51,248 nt of DNA from Thermotogota bacterium. GTDB taxonomy: Bacteria > Thermotogota > Thermotogae > Thermotogales > Fervidobacteriaceae. A program made the position numbers and the translations under genes. A model generated the notes under the pieces. The model searched no databases, had not been told where the DNA came from, and was given only the letters and a program-made list of their open reading frames with translations. This document shows positions 43,797 through 51,248 of this stretch, in pieces (positions within the stretch are counted from its first letter, which is position 1; every line of letters begins with the position of its first letter). The stretch lies in contig JAUQPP010000006.1 in NCBI GenBank assembly GCA_030550315.1, forward strand, positions 1-51,248, given 5' to 3'.

Positions 43797-44234
43797 ATGA
43801 GGATAGCCATAGGAAGTGACCATGCTGCATTTGAGCTTAAGGAAAGGGTGAAGGAGTATCTTCAGAAGAAAGGCATAGAAGTTTTGGACTGCGGGACCTA
43901 CTCAATTGAGAGTGTTGACTATCCAGACTACGCAAAAAAAGTTTGCGAAAAAGTCGTCAGCAAGGAATGTGATTTTGGAATTCTTATGTGCGGTACGGGC
44001 ATCGGAATGTCCATAGCTGCGAACAAGTTTAAGGGAATAAGAGCTGCTCTTTGCTTGTTCCCTGATATGGCTCATTACGCAAGAAGACATAACGACGCAA
44101 ACGTTTTGGTACTCCCTGGGAGACTAATGGGAACAGAACTTGCAAAATGGACGATCGATGCCTTTTTAAACACGAGTTTTGAGGGTGGCAGGCATGAAAG
44201 ACGAGTAAAGAAAATTGAAGAATTGGAGGGTTAA
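43797..44234 (+). CDS. rpiB: Ribose-5-phosphate isomerase B
   Basis: A 145-residue RpiB/LacAB-family isomerase. It starts MRIAIGSDHAAFELK, with the conserved G-[SA]-D-H-[AG]; the catalytic cysteine is in LMCGTGIGMSIAANK and the phosphate-binding histidines in MAHYARRHNDANVL. It interconverts ribose-5-phosphate and ribulose-5-phosphate. The ATG at 43797 has GAGGTG upstream; an ATG at 43782 is in frame but lacks a site. The final residues include the Shine-Dalgarno of the next gene. Confidence 0.94.
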   Translation: MRIAIGSDHAAFELKERVKEYLQKKGIEVLDCGTYSIESVDYPDYAKKVCEKVVSKECDFGILMCGTGIGMSIAANKFKGIRAALCLFPDMAHYARRHNDANVLVLPGRLMGTELAKWTIDAFLNTSFEGGRHERRVKKIEELEG

Positions 44235-44236
44235 AA

Positions 44237-45229
44237 ACGAAGAATCTCGAACTTGTCTTTTTTGCAGAGCTAAATTTTGAATTTCAGCCTACAAAAGAGA
44301 TAGATAATGGAAAATTTATAAGGAATCCTGAAAAACCTTCTAGACTAAAATTTATCTTCGAATTCCTAGCGAAAAACTTTCCGGCTGGCGAAGCACTTTC
44401 TTTTCCCGAGGATGTTCTAAGCTTAGCACACGAAGAGGAGTATATCAGGTACTTGAAAACGAAAAGCGCTCAAGTTGAAGGTGAGTACATTCCTGAAGTT
44501 TTCTTTATCGATAAAGTTTACGATACGGGAACACCAATCCTACGACAAACTTTTGAGGCAGCAAAGAGAGCCGTTGATACCGTACTCTCAGCCGTCGAAT
44601 ATAGTGTAGCCTCCAAGCAGATAACCTATGCCCTAACTCGCCCTCCTGGTCATCATGCAATGAAATCTTATGCTGGGGGATACTGTTATTTTAACAACGT
44701 TGCAGTTGCCGGAAGATACTTGGAAAATAAAGGTATGAAAGTCGCGATTCTTGATTTGGATTTTCACCATGGTAATGGCACTCAGGATATCTTTTACCAT
44801 GATCCGAACGTGCTTTTTGTATCACTGCATGGTACGCCTGAAGAGTTCTATCCTTGGTTTTCGGGCTTCGAAACTGAAATTGGCGAAGGTCGTGCAGCCG
44901 GGCTAAACTTGAATATTCCGCTTCCGAGGGGAACGAATGGTGCAAAGTACATCGAGGCACTAAGAGCTGGATGTAAAAAGATTAGAGAATTCAAGCCAGA
45001 CTATCTGCTCGTTTCGCTGGGAACAGACACGCATATCGACGATCCTGTAGGAAAGTTCTCACTTATCGATAAAGACTACATTTTAATCGGTGCTGAACTT
45101 TCGAAGCTGTGCGAAACAGTACCACTGGTTACATTTGTTCAGGAGGGTGGCTATAATCCCCGAGCGAATGCGAGAGCTGTGAAACATCTACTGTATGGAT
45201 TTTTTGGAAATTGCGCGGTGGAGGGATGA
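44237..45229 (+). CDS. Histone-deacetylase-like amidohydrolase with an apparent ACG start
   Basis: About 330 residues. The zinc hydrolase motifs are complete: RPPGHHAM, LDLDFHHGNGTQDIFY, LGTDTHIDDPVG and EGGYNPRA. The family's N-terminal helix region (NPEKPSRLKFIFEFL, HEEEYIRYL) is encoded well upstream of the first ATG, GTG or TTG (TTG at 44453), so that start would cut the fold. The frame opens only after a stop at 44216-44218. GGAGGG at 44225-44230 sits six bases before an ACG at 44237, the best-placed initiation point. Relatives deacetylate polyamines, acetoin-type compounds or lysine side chains. It overlaps no gene and follows rpiB by 2 bp. Confidence 0.8.
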   Translation, partial: TKNLELVFFAELNFEFQPTKEIDNGKFIRNPEKPSRLKFIFEFLAKNFPAGEALSFPEDVLSLAHEEEYIRYLKTKSAQVEGEYIPEVFFIDKVYDTGTPILRQTFEAAKRAVDTVLSAVEYSVASKQITYALTRPPGHHAMKSYAGGYCYFNNVAVAGRYLENKGMKVAILDLDFHHGNGTQDIFYHDPNVLFVSLHGTPEEFYPWFSGFETEIGEGRAAGLNLNIPLPRGTNGAKYIEALRAGCKKIREFKPDYLLVSLGTDTHIDDPVGKFSLIDKDYILIGAELSKLCETVPLVTFVQEGGYNPRANARAVKHLLYGFFGNCAVEG

Positions 45230-45233
45230 GGAG

Positions 45234-45683
45234 ATGACACTGAAGGAGAAGATCCTGAATGATCTCAAAGAAGCTATGAAATCGAAGGATGAGCTCAGGT
45301 TAAAGGTACTTAGAGCTATAAAGACCGCTATAGGATACTTCGAGGTTGAAGGGGAGAAGAGGGAGGCAACTGATGAGGACGTACAAAAGCTGATCCTCAA
45401 AGAGATGAAAAAGCGTCAGGAAGCAATGGAGGAATACAGGAAAGCAGGTCGTGAGGACCTTGCTGCGAGTGAAGAAGCCGAGTTGCGTATCCTTGAAGAA
45501 TACGCTCCAAAGATGAAGAGCAAGGAGGAAATCGAAGCGGTAGTCAGAGAAATTGTTGCAGAGTTGAATGCAACCCAAAAGGACTTTGGTAAGGTTATGA
45601 AGGAAGCGATGAATCGGCTGAAGGGATCGGCAGATGGTAAACTTGTAAACGAGGTTGTAAAGGAGTTGTTGAGTAACCGGTGA
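45234..45683 (+). CDS. GatB/YqeY domain protein
   Basis: A 149-residue YqeY-like protein: helical bundle (LKEKILNDLKEAMKSKDE, RLKVLRAIKTAI), then the tRNA-binding tail domain of GatB (PKMKSKEEIEAVVREIV, NRLKGSADGKLVNEVVKELL). Stand-alone YqeY proteins are of uncertain role, perhaps linked to tRNA amidation. The ATG at 45234 has GGAGGGATGAGGAG upstream. It overlaps the radical-SAM gene by 4 bp. Confidence 0.9.
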   Translation: MTLKEKILNDLKEAMKSKDELRLKVLRAIKTAIGYFEVEGEKREATDEDVQKLILKEMKKRQEAMEEYRKAGREDLAASEEAELRILEEYAPKMKSKEEIEAVVREIVAELNATQKDFGKVMKEAMNRLKGSADGKLVNEVVKELLSNR

Positions 45684-46699
45684 AGGTGTTTGGAAAGGGA
45701 CCAAAAATCTTTCCAATCTTCTTGCCAAATCTCGGTTGCAAAGGCACATGTGTGTATTGCAATCAACGCGTCATGACAGGTGAAGAGTTGCTAGCCCCGC
45801 AGGAACTTGCTAGAAACGACTTTTCCAAAGTGGACGAAATAGCTTTCTACGGTGGGACATTTACCGGGCTTGACTTGAACTTAATTGAGGATTATTTAAA
45901 ACTCGCACCGGAAAAACCCAAGCGAATTTCAACGCGTCCAGATGCGATAACCGAAGAGGTAGTAGCGCTTTTGAAAAAGTACAACGTGAGAACGGTGGAA
46001 CTGGGTATAGAGAGCCTTTTCGAGGACGTGTTACATGCCTCGAGAAGGTACTACGATGAAGGCCTTGTTCGAAATGTAATTGAGAGTTTGAAGAAAGACT
46101 TTGACATCGTTGCACATCTGATGACGGGGCTCCCCAAAGATTCTTCGGAGAAAAGTTTAATATCTACGTTAAAATTGCTCGAAATGGGCGTAAAAACCTT
46201 CCGAATTCACCCAACTTTAGTTTTTGCAGGTACAGAACTTGAAAAAATGTACCGCTCCGGTCAATACGAACCTCAACCACTTGAAGAAGCTGTAATTACA
46301 GTTGCTCGGATTCTTGTCACAATCGAATCGCACGGTGGAAAAGTTATAAGGCTAGGATACCATGTACCAAAAAGCCAAAATGGATACATAGTAGCTGGCC
46401 CATATCATCCGTCCTTCGGAGACCTTGTTCGTGCACGACTGGTGAAGGAAATTGTGAACTCTCTTAGAATTAAAGTTGCTTATGTTCCAGGAAGGTTCTT
46501 GCCTTGGTTTACGAGTTATGGAAACAATGAACTTGACCTAACCTTGATACCGACTGAAGGTGAGGAAATTCTCCTTGACAATCTTGCTTTTGTAGAAGCA
46601 GAAAGTTTGTATTTTCAAAGATTTGTAAAACAGACAATTTTCAAGTCTGCGCACGTTGCTAACCTTGATTTTTCAGAGGTGAGTACATGCAAGAGCTAA
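45680..46699 (+). CDS. Radical SAM protein, Elp3-like group
   Basis: A 339-residue radical SAM enzyme with GTG start. The cluster motif is GCKGTCVYCNQ (C-x-x-x-C-x-x-C); the glycine-rich SAM contact is FYGGTFTGL, and STRPDAITEEVV plus TVELGIES follow the Elp3/coproporphyrinogen-oxidase-like pattern. An Elp3 acetyltransferase domain is missing; instead a C-terminal radical-SAM-C-like segment (GYHVPKSQNGYIVAGPYHP) is present. The reaction is unknown; tRNA modification is a possibility. It overlaps yqeY by 4 bp and the next gene by 13 bp. Confidence 0.85.
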   Translation: MKVFGKGPKIFPIFLPNLGCKGTCVYCNQRVMTGEELLAPQELARNDFSKVDEIAFYGGTFTGLDLNLIEDYLKLAPEKPKRISTRPDAITEEVVALLKKYNVRTVELGIESLFEDVLHASRRYYDEGLVRNVIESLKKDFDIVAHLMTGLPKDSSEKSLISTLKLLEMGVKTFRIHPTLVFAGTELEKMYRSGQYEPQPLEEAVITVARILVTIESHGGKVIRLGYHVPKSQNGYIVAGPYHPSFGDLVRARLVKEIVNSLRIKVAYVPGRFLPWFTSYGNNELDLTLIPTEGEEILLDNLAFVEAESLYFQRFVKQTIFKSAHVANLDFSEVSTCKS

Positions 46700-47340
46700 T
46701 TTTTTGGATTATATTTTTGACGGTAACCTTTTCCCTTTTGATTTCTCAAAGCATTCTTAGAGTTGAGAGACCAATTTTACCATCCCCGCAGGGTACACTG
46801 CTTGAAACACTCCCAGATCCGAAAAAAGAGGATCCCGCCCTCGTTTTAGAATACGAAAACACGGTCGTTAGGGAAAGACTTGTTAAACTTGATAAAAGAA
46901 CGGACTTGGTTTACGGACTGGGAAAAAATTCTGGACCGGACCTAGACATTGCCATGATTAGGGAAGGAGCCAGACAGTTCGCACTTCAACAAATCATCTC
47001 AAAACTCGAGGAAAAGAAAAGTCTAATTCTCGAACTTCTGAAAAAGAGTGTTACAAACGAAACTTACCTCACTGAACTGCAAAGTGTTATAGGTCAAGCT
47101 TTTCTGCAACTGTATTCTGGGATCTCGCTCGAGGAGGGAGCGTTGATAAGCACCTTTAGAATATGGACTAAGACCGAAAAGCAAATAACCACTTATTATT
47201 TTCTGGTCGTTTTCGACCAGGATTATGCGTTAAGTTACGTACTTTCCCTTTACCCGGAACTCACAACGATTTCCTACAATGGAAAACATATTCCTTTTGA
47301 AGCATTGTGGTATACCGTTTTTCAAGTGTCGGGAAACTAA
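46687..47340 (+). CDS. Membrane-anchored or secreted protein of unknown function
   Basis: 217 residues. One hydrophobic segment (LIFWIIFLTVTFSLLI, about 4-19) is a signal or anchor. After it comes a proline-rich linker (PILPSPQGTLLETLPDPKK), then an alpha/beta region with FALQQIISKLEEKK and IWTKTEKQITTYYFLVVFD. I recognise no family. GAGGTGAG precedes the ATG, and it overlaps the radical-SAM gene by 13 bp, so it is the last gene of that operon. No terminator is evident before the antisense tRNA. Confidence 0.65.
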   Translation: MQELIFWIIFLTVTFSLLISQSILRVERPILPSPQGTLLETLPDPKKEDPALVLEYENTVVRERLVKLDKRTDLVYGLGKNSGPDLDIAMIREGARQFALQQIISKLEEKKSLILELLKKSVTNETYLTELQSVIGQAFLQLYSGISLEEGALISTFRIWTKTEKQITTYYFLVVFDQDYALSYVLSLYPELTTISYNGKHIPFEALWYTVFQVSGN

Positions 47341-47349
47341 AAATAAAAA

Positions 47350-47438
47350 TGGCGGAGGCGGTGGGACTCGAACCCACAAGGACCGTAAGGTCCACCGATT
47401 TTCGAGACCGGCTCCTTAGCCAGTTCGGACACGCCTCC
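47350..47438 (-). tRNA. tRNA-Ser (anticodon CGA)
   Basis: An 89-base class-II tRNA including encoded CCA. Acceptor strands GGAGGCG and CGCCTCC pair, the T arm reads GTGGGTTCGAGTCCCAC, a long variable arm (GGACCTTACGGTCC) is typical of serine tRNA, and the anticodon stem CCGGT/ATCGG encloses CTCGAAA with anticodon CGA at plus 47402-47404. It reads UCG codons. Confidence 0.97.
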
Positions 47439-47482
47439 GTCCGTATTTTTATAATAAATTTAAGTGCTTTTGCCAGAACAAC

Positions 47483-47511
47483 ATTATAGCATTGCTTTGG
47501 AATTTTTTCAA
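47483..47511 (-). promoter_or_regulatory. Promoter of tRNA-Ser
   Basis: On the minus strand, TTGAAA (plus 47506-47511), exactly 17 bases, then TATAAT (plus 47483-47488). It lies 45 bp upstream of the tRNA 5' end and also overlaps the leader of the response regulator gene on the other strand. Confidence 0.85.
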
Positions 47512-47537
47512 GTGGTAGAGTGAGGAGGCCGATAAAG

Positions 47538-48224
47538 TTGAGCAAACCAAAGATCATGGTCGTAGAGGATGACAAAAAGCTTCGCCGCCTTTTAGAACTG
47601 GAGCTCCAGCACGCCGGCTATGAGGTAGTGAGTTACGAAGAGGGATTGGACGCCATAGAGAATTTCAGAGCCGATAAACCAGATCTAGTGATACTAGATA
47701 TCATGTTGCCAGATACAAGTGGGTACGAAGTAGCAATCGAGTTGAGAAAACTCAGTCCCGACGTGCTAATAATTATGCTAACAGCACTTGGGATGAAGAA
47801 GGACAAGTTGACAGGTTTTGAGTCAGGTGCTGATGATTACATTACAAAGCCGTTTGATACTGAGGAACTACTAGCTCGAATTCGGGCATTGCTCAGGCGG
47901 AAACACATAAGTATGACAAAACCTTTAGTAATTGGAAAGTTGGAGATATACGAAAACGAGCGGAGAGTTGTTTATAGAGGTAAAGAAGTAGAAATGAGTA
48001 AAACGGAATTTGATCTTCTACTTTACCTTGCGAAAAACTCTAACCGTGTTGTTAGCAAGGAGGAAATCCTTAACTCTGTATGGGGTATAGATTATTATGG
48101 TTCGGACAACACCGTCGAGGTGTACGTAAACTACATTCGTAAAAAGCTCTCCCCCGAAGTCATAAAAACTTACAGAGGGCTGGGTTACAAGCTGGTGGAG
48201 GAAAACGATGAAACTTCGAACTAA
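47538..48224 (+). CDS. OmpR-family response regulator
   Basis: A 228-residue regulator. The receiver domain (VVEDDKKLRRLLELE) has phospho-acceptor Asp54 in LVILDIMLPDTSG and the conserved K in ADDYITKPFD. The C-terminal winged helix (about 130-225; LVVSKEEILNSVWG-like region and YIRKKLSPEVIKTYRGLGYKL) is the OmpR/PhoB output. Start is the TTG at 47538, nine bases after GGAGG; a GTG at 47520 is an alternative. It overlaps the kinase gene by 17 bp. Confidence 0.93.
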   Translation: MSKPKIMVVEDDKKLRRLLELELQHAGYEVVSYEEGLDAIENFRADKPDLVILDIMLPDTSGYEVAIELRKLSPDVLIIMLTALGMKKDKLTGFESGADDYITKPFDTEELLARIRALLRRKHISMTKPLVIGKLEIYENERRVVYRGKEVEMSKTEFDLLLYLAKNSNRVVSKEEILNSVWGIDYYGSDNTVEVYVNYIRKKLSPEVIKTYRGLGYKLVEENDETSN

Positions 48225-49407
48225 AATTTCAGTCTTTAACACTATTGCAAGCGTAACCATCGTTTTGGGTGTATTCTTCGTGATATACCAGTTCTTCTGC
48301 GTCTCAGTAAATAGGAGCATTAAGAACGAATTGGCAGATGCGGAACGTGCAGTTACTATTATAAAGACCCCTTTTGGTGTTCAGTACATTGTTAGAAGAT
48401 GGGACCTCTACGTAGCCCTAATGAGCGATCAAACTATCCTGAACGACCCTTATGGTATAGGATACGTGGACTCAGAGGGGCTTCAGAAGATAGGAAATCG
48501 GTATGTTTACTTCTCGAAATTCGGGGACTTAGTTTTCGGGAAAGATGTAACACCGTCTGTCAGATTCTTGAATTTGTTAAAACTGCTCTTTACGGTTTCA
48601 TTGTTGGCACTTGGGTTAGCTATATTCATAAGTAACTACGTAATCTCCCAACGGAGCGTAAACGACTTAAAAGAGTTCGTTACCCAACTTGAACAACTTG
48701 GAGGAAAGGACGTTACTTTTCGTGTGCGAATAGAGCCAAAAAGTGATGAGGTTAAGGAACTCATAAACAAATTTAATGACCTGATGGACAGGATCGAGCG
48801 TACATATAAATCTCAAGAGTCTTTCGTTGCTGCCGTTTCTCATGAATTGAGGACACCCGTGGCGAACCTAATTGGGTACGTGAATATGCTAAAGAGATGG
48901 GGAACAAAGAATCAGGAAATTTTAGCCGAGTCGATTACAGCCATCGAAGAAAGCAGCCGAGAGATTAAAGACATAATAGAGAACATGCTTTTAATCGCCA
49001 AAGTTGAGACGTTAACCAAGGAACGACTGAGCCTTCGCGAGTTAGTTGAGGATATAGTAAGACAGAAGTTCAAAGATTCAAATATCGAAGTTGAAGGATT
49101 CGGTTCACTTGAGGCCAACAAAGAGGGGCTTTCCATTATTATCTCCATTTTGGTTGACAATGCGATCAAGCACGGTAAACCTCCTATTAGAGTGGTCTTA
49201 TCGGACAATAAAATCGATGTTATCAACCACGGTGACATGATACCGGAGAAAGATATTCCAAAGATCTTCGAAATGTTCTACAAAGGTAAGAACTCTGAAG
49301 GCACAGGACTAGGACTTTACATAGCAAATGAGATCGCTAAGAAAATCGGCTTGAATATCAGTGTAAGCAGCACTCAAGAACGAACAATTTTTTCCGTGCA
49401 TAACTGA
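48208..49407 (+). CDS. Sensor histidine kinase
   Basis: A 399-residue membrane kinase. TM1 at about 8-32 and TM2 at about 120-144 enclose a short extracytoplasmic sensor of about 85 residues; a HAMP-like linker leads to HisKA with His212 in AAVSHELRTPVANL. The ATP-binding domain has the N-box LVDNAIKHG and G2-box GTGLGLYIANEIAKKIG. It phosphorylates the partner regulator encoded just upstream. The signal is unknown. Confidence 0.93.
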   Translation: MKLRTKISVFNTIASVTIVLGVFFVIYQFFCVSVNRSIKNELADAERAVTIIKTPFGVQYIVRRWDLYVALMSDQTILNDPYGIGYVDSEGLQKIGNRYVYFSKFGDLVFGKDVTPSVRFLNLLKLLFTVSLLALGLAIFISNYVISQRSVNDLKEFVTQLEQLGGKDVTFRVRIEPKSDEVKELINKFNDLMDRIERTYKSQESFVAAVSHELRTPVANLIGYVNMLKRWGTKNQEILAESITAIEESSREIKDIIENMLLIAKVETLTKERLSLRELVEDIVRQKFKDSNIEVEGFGSLEANKEGLSIIISILVDNAIKHGKPPIRVVLSDNKIDVINHGDMIPEKDIPKIFEMFYKGKNSEGTGLGLYIANEIAKKIGLNISVSSTQERTIFSVHN

Positions 49408-49415
49408 GTTTTACG

Positions 49416-49458
49416 AAAAACAAGTGCGGAGCATTGTGCTCCGCACTTGTTTTTTTTC
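49416..49458. terminator. Bidirectional terminator
   Basis: AAAAACAAGTGCGGAGC (49416-49432) pairs with GCTCCGCACTTGTTTTT (49438-49454) around a 5-base loop. T-runs follow in both directions, so it terminates both the plus-strand kinase gene and the converging minus-strand gene. Confidence 0.95.
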
Positions 49459-49476
49459 TTTACTTTGCGCTGGCAA

Positions 49477-50820
49477 TTATCTCAACAAGCCCTTTTCTTT
49501 CAGGAAGTCTGTCAAAACTTGTTCGAGTGTAGGTTCACCTATTTCTTGAAGCTCGTACCTAACCCTGACAGCTGGCTTGTTGAGTTTGAGAACCCTTCTT
49601 AGGTCTATCGGAGTTCCAATGACTACAACGTCAGCATCGGATCTGTTAATTGTTTCTTCAAGTTCTTTCATCTGCTTTTCTCCGTAACCCATAGCTGGGA
49701 GTATTACGTCCAGGTGTGTGTACTTGTTGTAAGTATCGATGATCGAACCTACTGCAAACGGTCTCGGGTCAACGATCTCCTTGGCTCCGAATCGCTTGGC
49801 AGCCACATAACCTGCTCCGTAGCGCATATCACCATGTGTTAGGGTTGGACCGTCCTCAACAACGAGGACTCGTTTACCCTTGATGAGCGACGGATTATCA
49901 ACGAAGATTGGTGAAGCAGCATCGATAACTATCGCCCTTGGATTCCACTTTGCAATGTTCTTCCTAACCGTTTCGATGTCATCCCTGTTAGCCGTTTCTT
50001 CTTTGTTTATAACGATAACATCAGCCATGAGTAAGTTTGTCATACCGGGATAGTACGTTATCTCGTGCCCCGGCCTGTGCGGATCTACTACAACTATGTG
50101 GAGGTCCGTTTTATAGAACGGGAAGTCGTTGTTTCCACCGTCCCAGAGAATAATGTCCGGATTTTCCGCTTCCGCAGATCTAATAATCGCTTCATAATCA
50201 ACACCGGCGTAAATCACACTTCTGCGGTCGATGTGCGGTTCGTACTCTTCTCTTTCTTCGATTGTACAATTATGCTTATCAAGGTCCGAATAATCTGCAA
50301 ATCTTTGAACCTTTTGAGCAACGAGGTCACCGTAAGGCATTGGATGCCTGATGGAAATGACTTTTAAACCTTTACTCCTTAGAATATCGAGTACTCTCCT
50401 TGTGGTCTGGCTCTTTCCACAGCCAGTTCGCACGGCGCACACAGAAACCACAGGTTTTGTTGACTCAATCATCGTGGCCTTTGGTCCCATCAATTTAAAA
50501 TCAGCACCAGCTGCAAGCGCAATTGCGGCCCTTTCCATGACGTACTGGTGCGGAAGGTCACTGTAAGCGAGAATTACTTCGTCAACGTCGTACTTCTTAA
50601 TAAGTTCAGTTAACTTGGCTTCATCTTCGATAGGTATACCGTTTGGATAAAGTGGTCCCGCGAGTTCAGGTGGATAAATCCTTCCAGCAATATCCGGTAT
50701 CTGGGTAGCGGTGAAAGCTACTACCTCATAATCTGGATTGTTGCGGAAGAAGGTGTTAAAGTTGTGGAAATCCCGCCCAGCAGCACCCAATATGATAACT
50801 CTTCTTCTCCTCTTCTCCAT
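49477..50820 (-). CDS. Cyclic 2,3-diphosphoglycerate synthetase-like P-loop protein
   Basis: A 447-residue protein. The N-terminal Rossmann-like part is VIILGAAGRDFHNFNTFFR, and the P-loop is AVRTGCGKSQTTR near residue 135, followed by WDGGNNDFPFYKTD and the C-terminal VVEDGPTLTHGDMRYGAGY. This matches the archaeal cDPG synthetase family, also found in Thermotogales, which joins the two phosphates of 2,3-DPG to give a cyclic thermoprotectant. The bacterial function is inferred from family only; some members are annotated simply as GTPases. The ATG at 50820 has GGAGG eight bases upstream; a GTG at 50829 is in frame. Confidence 0.82.
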   Translation of the reverse strand: MEKRRRRVIILGAAGRDFHNFNTFFRNNPDYEVVAFTATQIPDIAGRIYPPELAGPLYPNGIPIEDEAKLTELIKKYDVDEVILAYSDLPHQYVMERAAIALAAGADFKLMGPKATMIESTKPVVSVCAVRTGCGKSQTTRRVLDILRSKGLKVISIRHPMPYGDLVAQKVQRFADYSDLDKHNCTIEEREEYEPHIDRRSVIYAGVDYEAIIRSAEAENPDIILWDGGNNDFPFYKTDLHIVVVDPHRPGHEITYYPGMTNLLMADVIVINKEETANRDDIETVRKNIAKWNPRAIVIDAASPIFVDNPSLIKGKRVLVVEDGPTLTHGDMRYGAGYVAAKRFGAKEIVDPRPFAVGSIIDTYNKYTHLDVILPAMGYGEKQMKELEETINRSDADVVVIGTPIDLRRVLKLNKPAVRVRYELQEIGEPTLEQVLTDFLKEKGLLR

Positions 50821-50836
50821 CGATGGCACCTCCTAC

Positions 50837-50855
50837 ATTCCAACGTTGTTGGAAT
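50837..50855. repeat. Inverted repeat in the leader of the cDPG-synthetase-like gene
   Basis: ATTCCAAC (50837-50844) and GTTGGAAT (50848-50855) are exact 8-bp inverted repeats with a 3-base gap. They lie between the promoter and the ribosome site of the minus-strand gene, so they could be a repressor operator or an RNA hairpin affecting translation. Confidence 0.55.
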
Positions 50856-50912
50856 AGACAGAATGGGAATCTGGATTTCACGAATCACTGAAATTTTCGA
50901 TGGCCGAAACGT

Positions 50913-50941
50913 ATTATAGTTTAGCTTGTCTACTTTTTCAA
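50913..50941 (-). promoter_or_regulatory. Promoter of the cDPG-synthetase-like gene
   Basis: On the minus strand, TTGAAA (plus 50936-50941), exactly 17 bases, then TATAAT (plus 50913-50918). Predicted leader of about 85 bases containing the inverted repeat at 50837-50855. Confidence 0.82.
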
Positions 50942-51081
50942 GGACATGGAGCGATGATTATGTGAAATTGCTGAGTCATTTTGTTTTTATGCTTAAGTAT
51001 GCAAGAGTATGCAAATTTTTGTTGTCTTATCTTTTGCTTGTCGAGAAGTTGGGAGTAATATGGAAACTTTTCCAAAAGTTG

Positions 51082-51109
51082 TTTACTTTGGAACTGTTTG
51101 TTGTATAAT
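51082..51109 (+). promoter_or_regulatory. Promoter of the right-edge secreted-protein gene
   Basis: TTTACT (51082-51087), 16 bases, TATAAT (51104-51109). It lies 65 bp before the ATG at 51175. The rest of 50942-51081 is AT-rich with no gene seen. Confidence 0.6.
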
Positions 51110-51174
51110 ATCTTTGGTGTCTTTGGAAGATCAAGTCACTCCGTCATGCCACTTTGAAAGGGGAGGTAGAGCGT

Positions 51175-51248
51175 ATGAGGAAGTTTTTGACGGTTCTCTT
51201 GGCTGTTTTGTTTGTCTTTATGGTATTTGCACAAACAAAGAAGATCAC
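51175..51248 (+). CDS. N-terminus of a secreted protein (runs off the window)
   Basis: Only 24 full codons are visible: MRKFLTVLLAVLFVFMVFAQ then charged residues. This is a typical Sec signal peptide with cleavage likely after VFA. GGGGAGGTAGAGC lies upstream of the ATG. The mature protein is outside the window, so no function can be given; a solute-binding protein is one common possibility for such a start. Confidence 0.75.
   Translation, partial: MRKFLTVLLAVLFVFMVFAQTKKI

Noticed and set aside
47441-47537. Dedicated promoter for the two-component genes at 47450-47455
   Set aside because: A plus-strand TATAAT exists but the -35 region is poor and falls in the antisense tRNA 5' end; not strong enough to list.

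Overview
The window looks like a chromosomal segment from a thermophilic Thermotogota bacterium, most like Fervidobacterium. This rests on protein character and gene order: a porG-porD-porA-porB pyruvate:ferredoxin oxidoreductase cluster, an asd-dapF-dapA-dapB-dapD-lysC lysine operon, GH57 branching enzyme next to a DUF4912 protein, a crcB/DUF190 pair and a bacterial cyclic-2,3-diphosphoglycerate-synthetase-like protein. The genus is an inference, not a database match. Most of the DNA is tightly packed housekeeping operons with overlapping stop/start codons and strong Shine-Dalgarno sites. No CRISPR array, rRNA or intact insertion sequence was seen.

Layout. 1-2153: end of a DUF47 gene, a 0.9-kb non-coding stretch with decayed coding fragments, then DUF190 and crcB. 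2154-2891: a lone esterase. 2902-9770 (minus): the lysine/DAP operon asd-dapF-dapA-dapB-dapD-lysC-aminotransferase, preceded by a promoter, a 38-codon leader ORF rich in aspartate-family codons and a terminator/antiterminator pair. 9839-12975 (minus): pyruvate:ferredoxin oxidoreductase. 13054-15434 (minus): GH57 glucan-branching enzyme and DUF4912 protein. 15766-18031 (minus): polar amino-acid ABC transporter. 18061-24367 (minus): a putative beta-barrel protein, glyQS, an AEC-family permease, a second beta-barrel protein and a small ORF. 24391-25141: a broken SH3-NlpC/P60 gene. 25384-27305 (plus): two alpha/beta hydrolases. 27349-32954 (minus): DUF1667 and the purine operon purF-purN-purH-purD-purM, in which PurH has only its transformylase domain. 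33016-35040 (minus): a frameshifted gene, ruvA and tatD. 35147-47340 (plus): tdk, a nucleotidase-like pseudoenzyme with LysM, metG, gyrA, archease, lexA, two STAS proteins, rpiB, a histone-deacetylase-like gene with no canonical start, yqeY, a radical-SAM protein and a membrane-anchored unknown. Then tRNA-Ser(CGA) (minus), a two-component system (plus), the cDPG-synthetase-like gene (minus), and the start of a secreted protein running off the right edge.

The most interesting item is the leader of the lysine operon (about 9471-9730). A well-started short ORF carries Lys, Asn, Met, Lys, Lys and Lys within eight codons. It sits just upstream of a helix that is mutually exclusive with a rho-independent terminator, as expected for a translated attenuator sensing aspartate-family amino acids. 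Other items of interest are the AICAR-transformylase-only PurH, the phosphoesterase that has lost all its metal-binding motifs but kept a LysM domain, the ACG-start deacetylase, two genes broken by frameshifts, and a perfectly palindromic divergent promoter between tatD and tdk.
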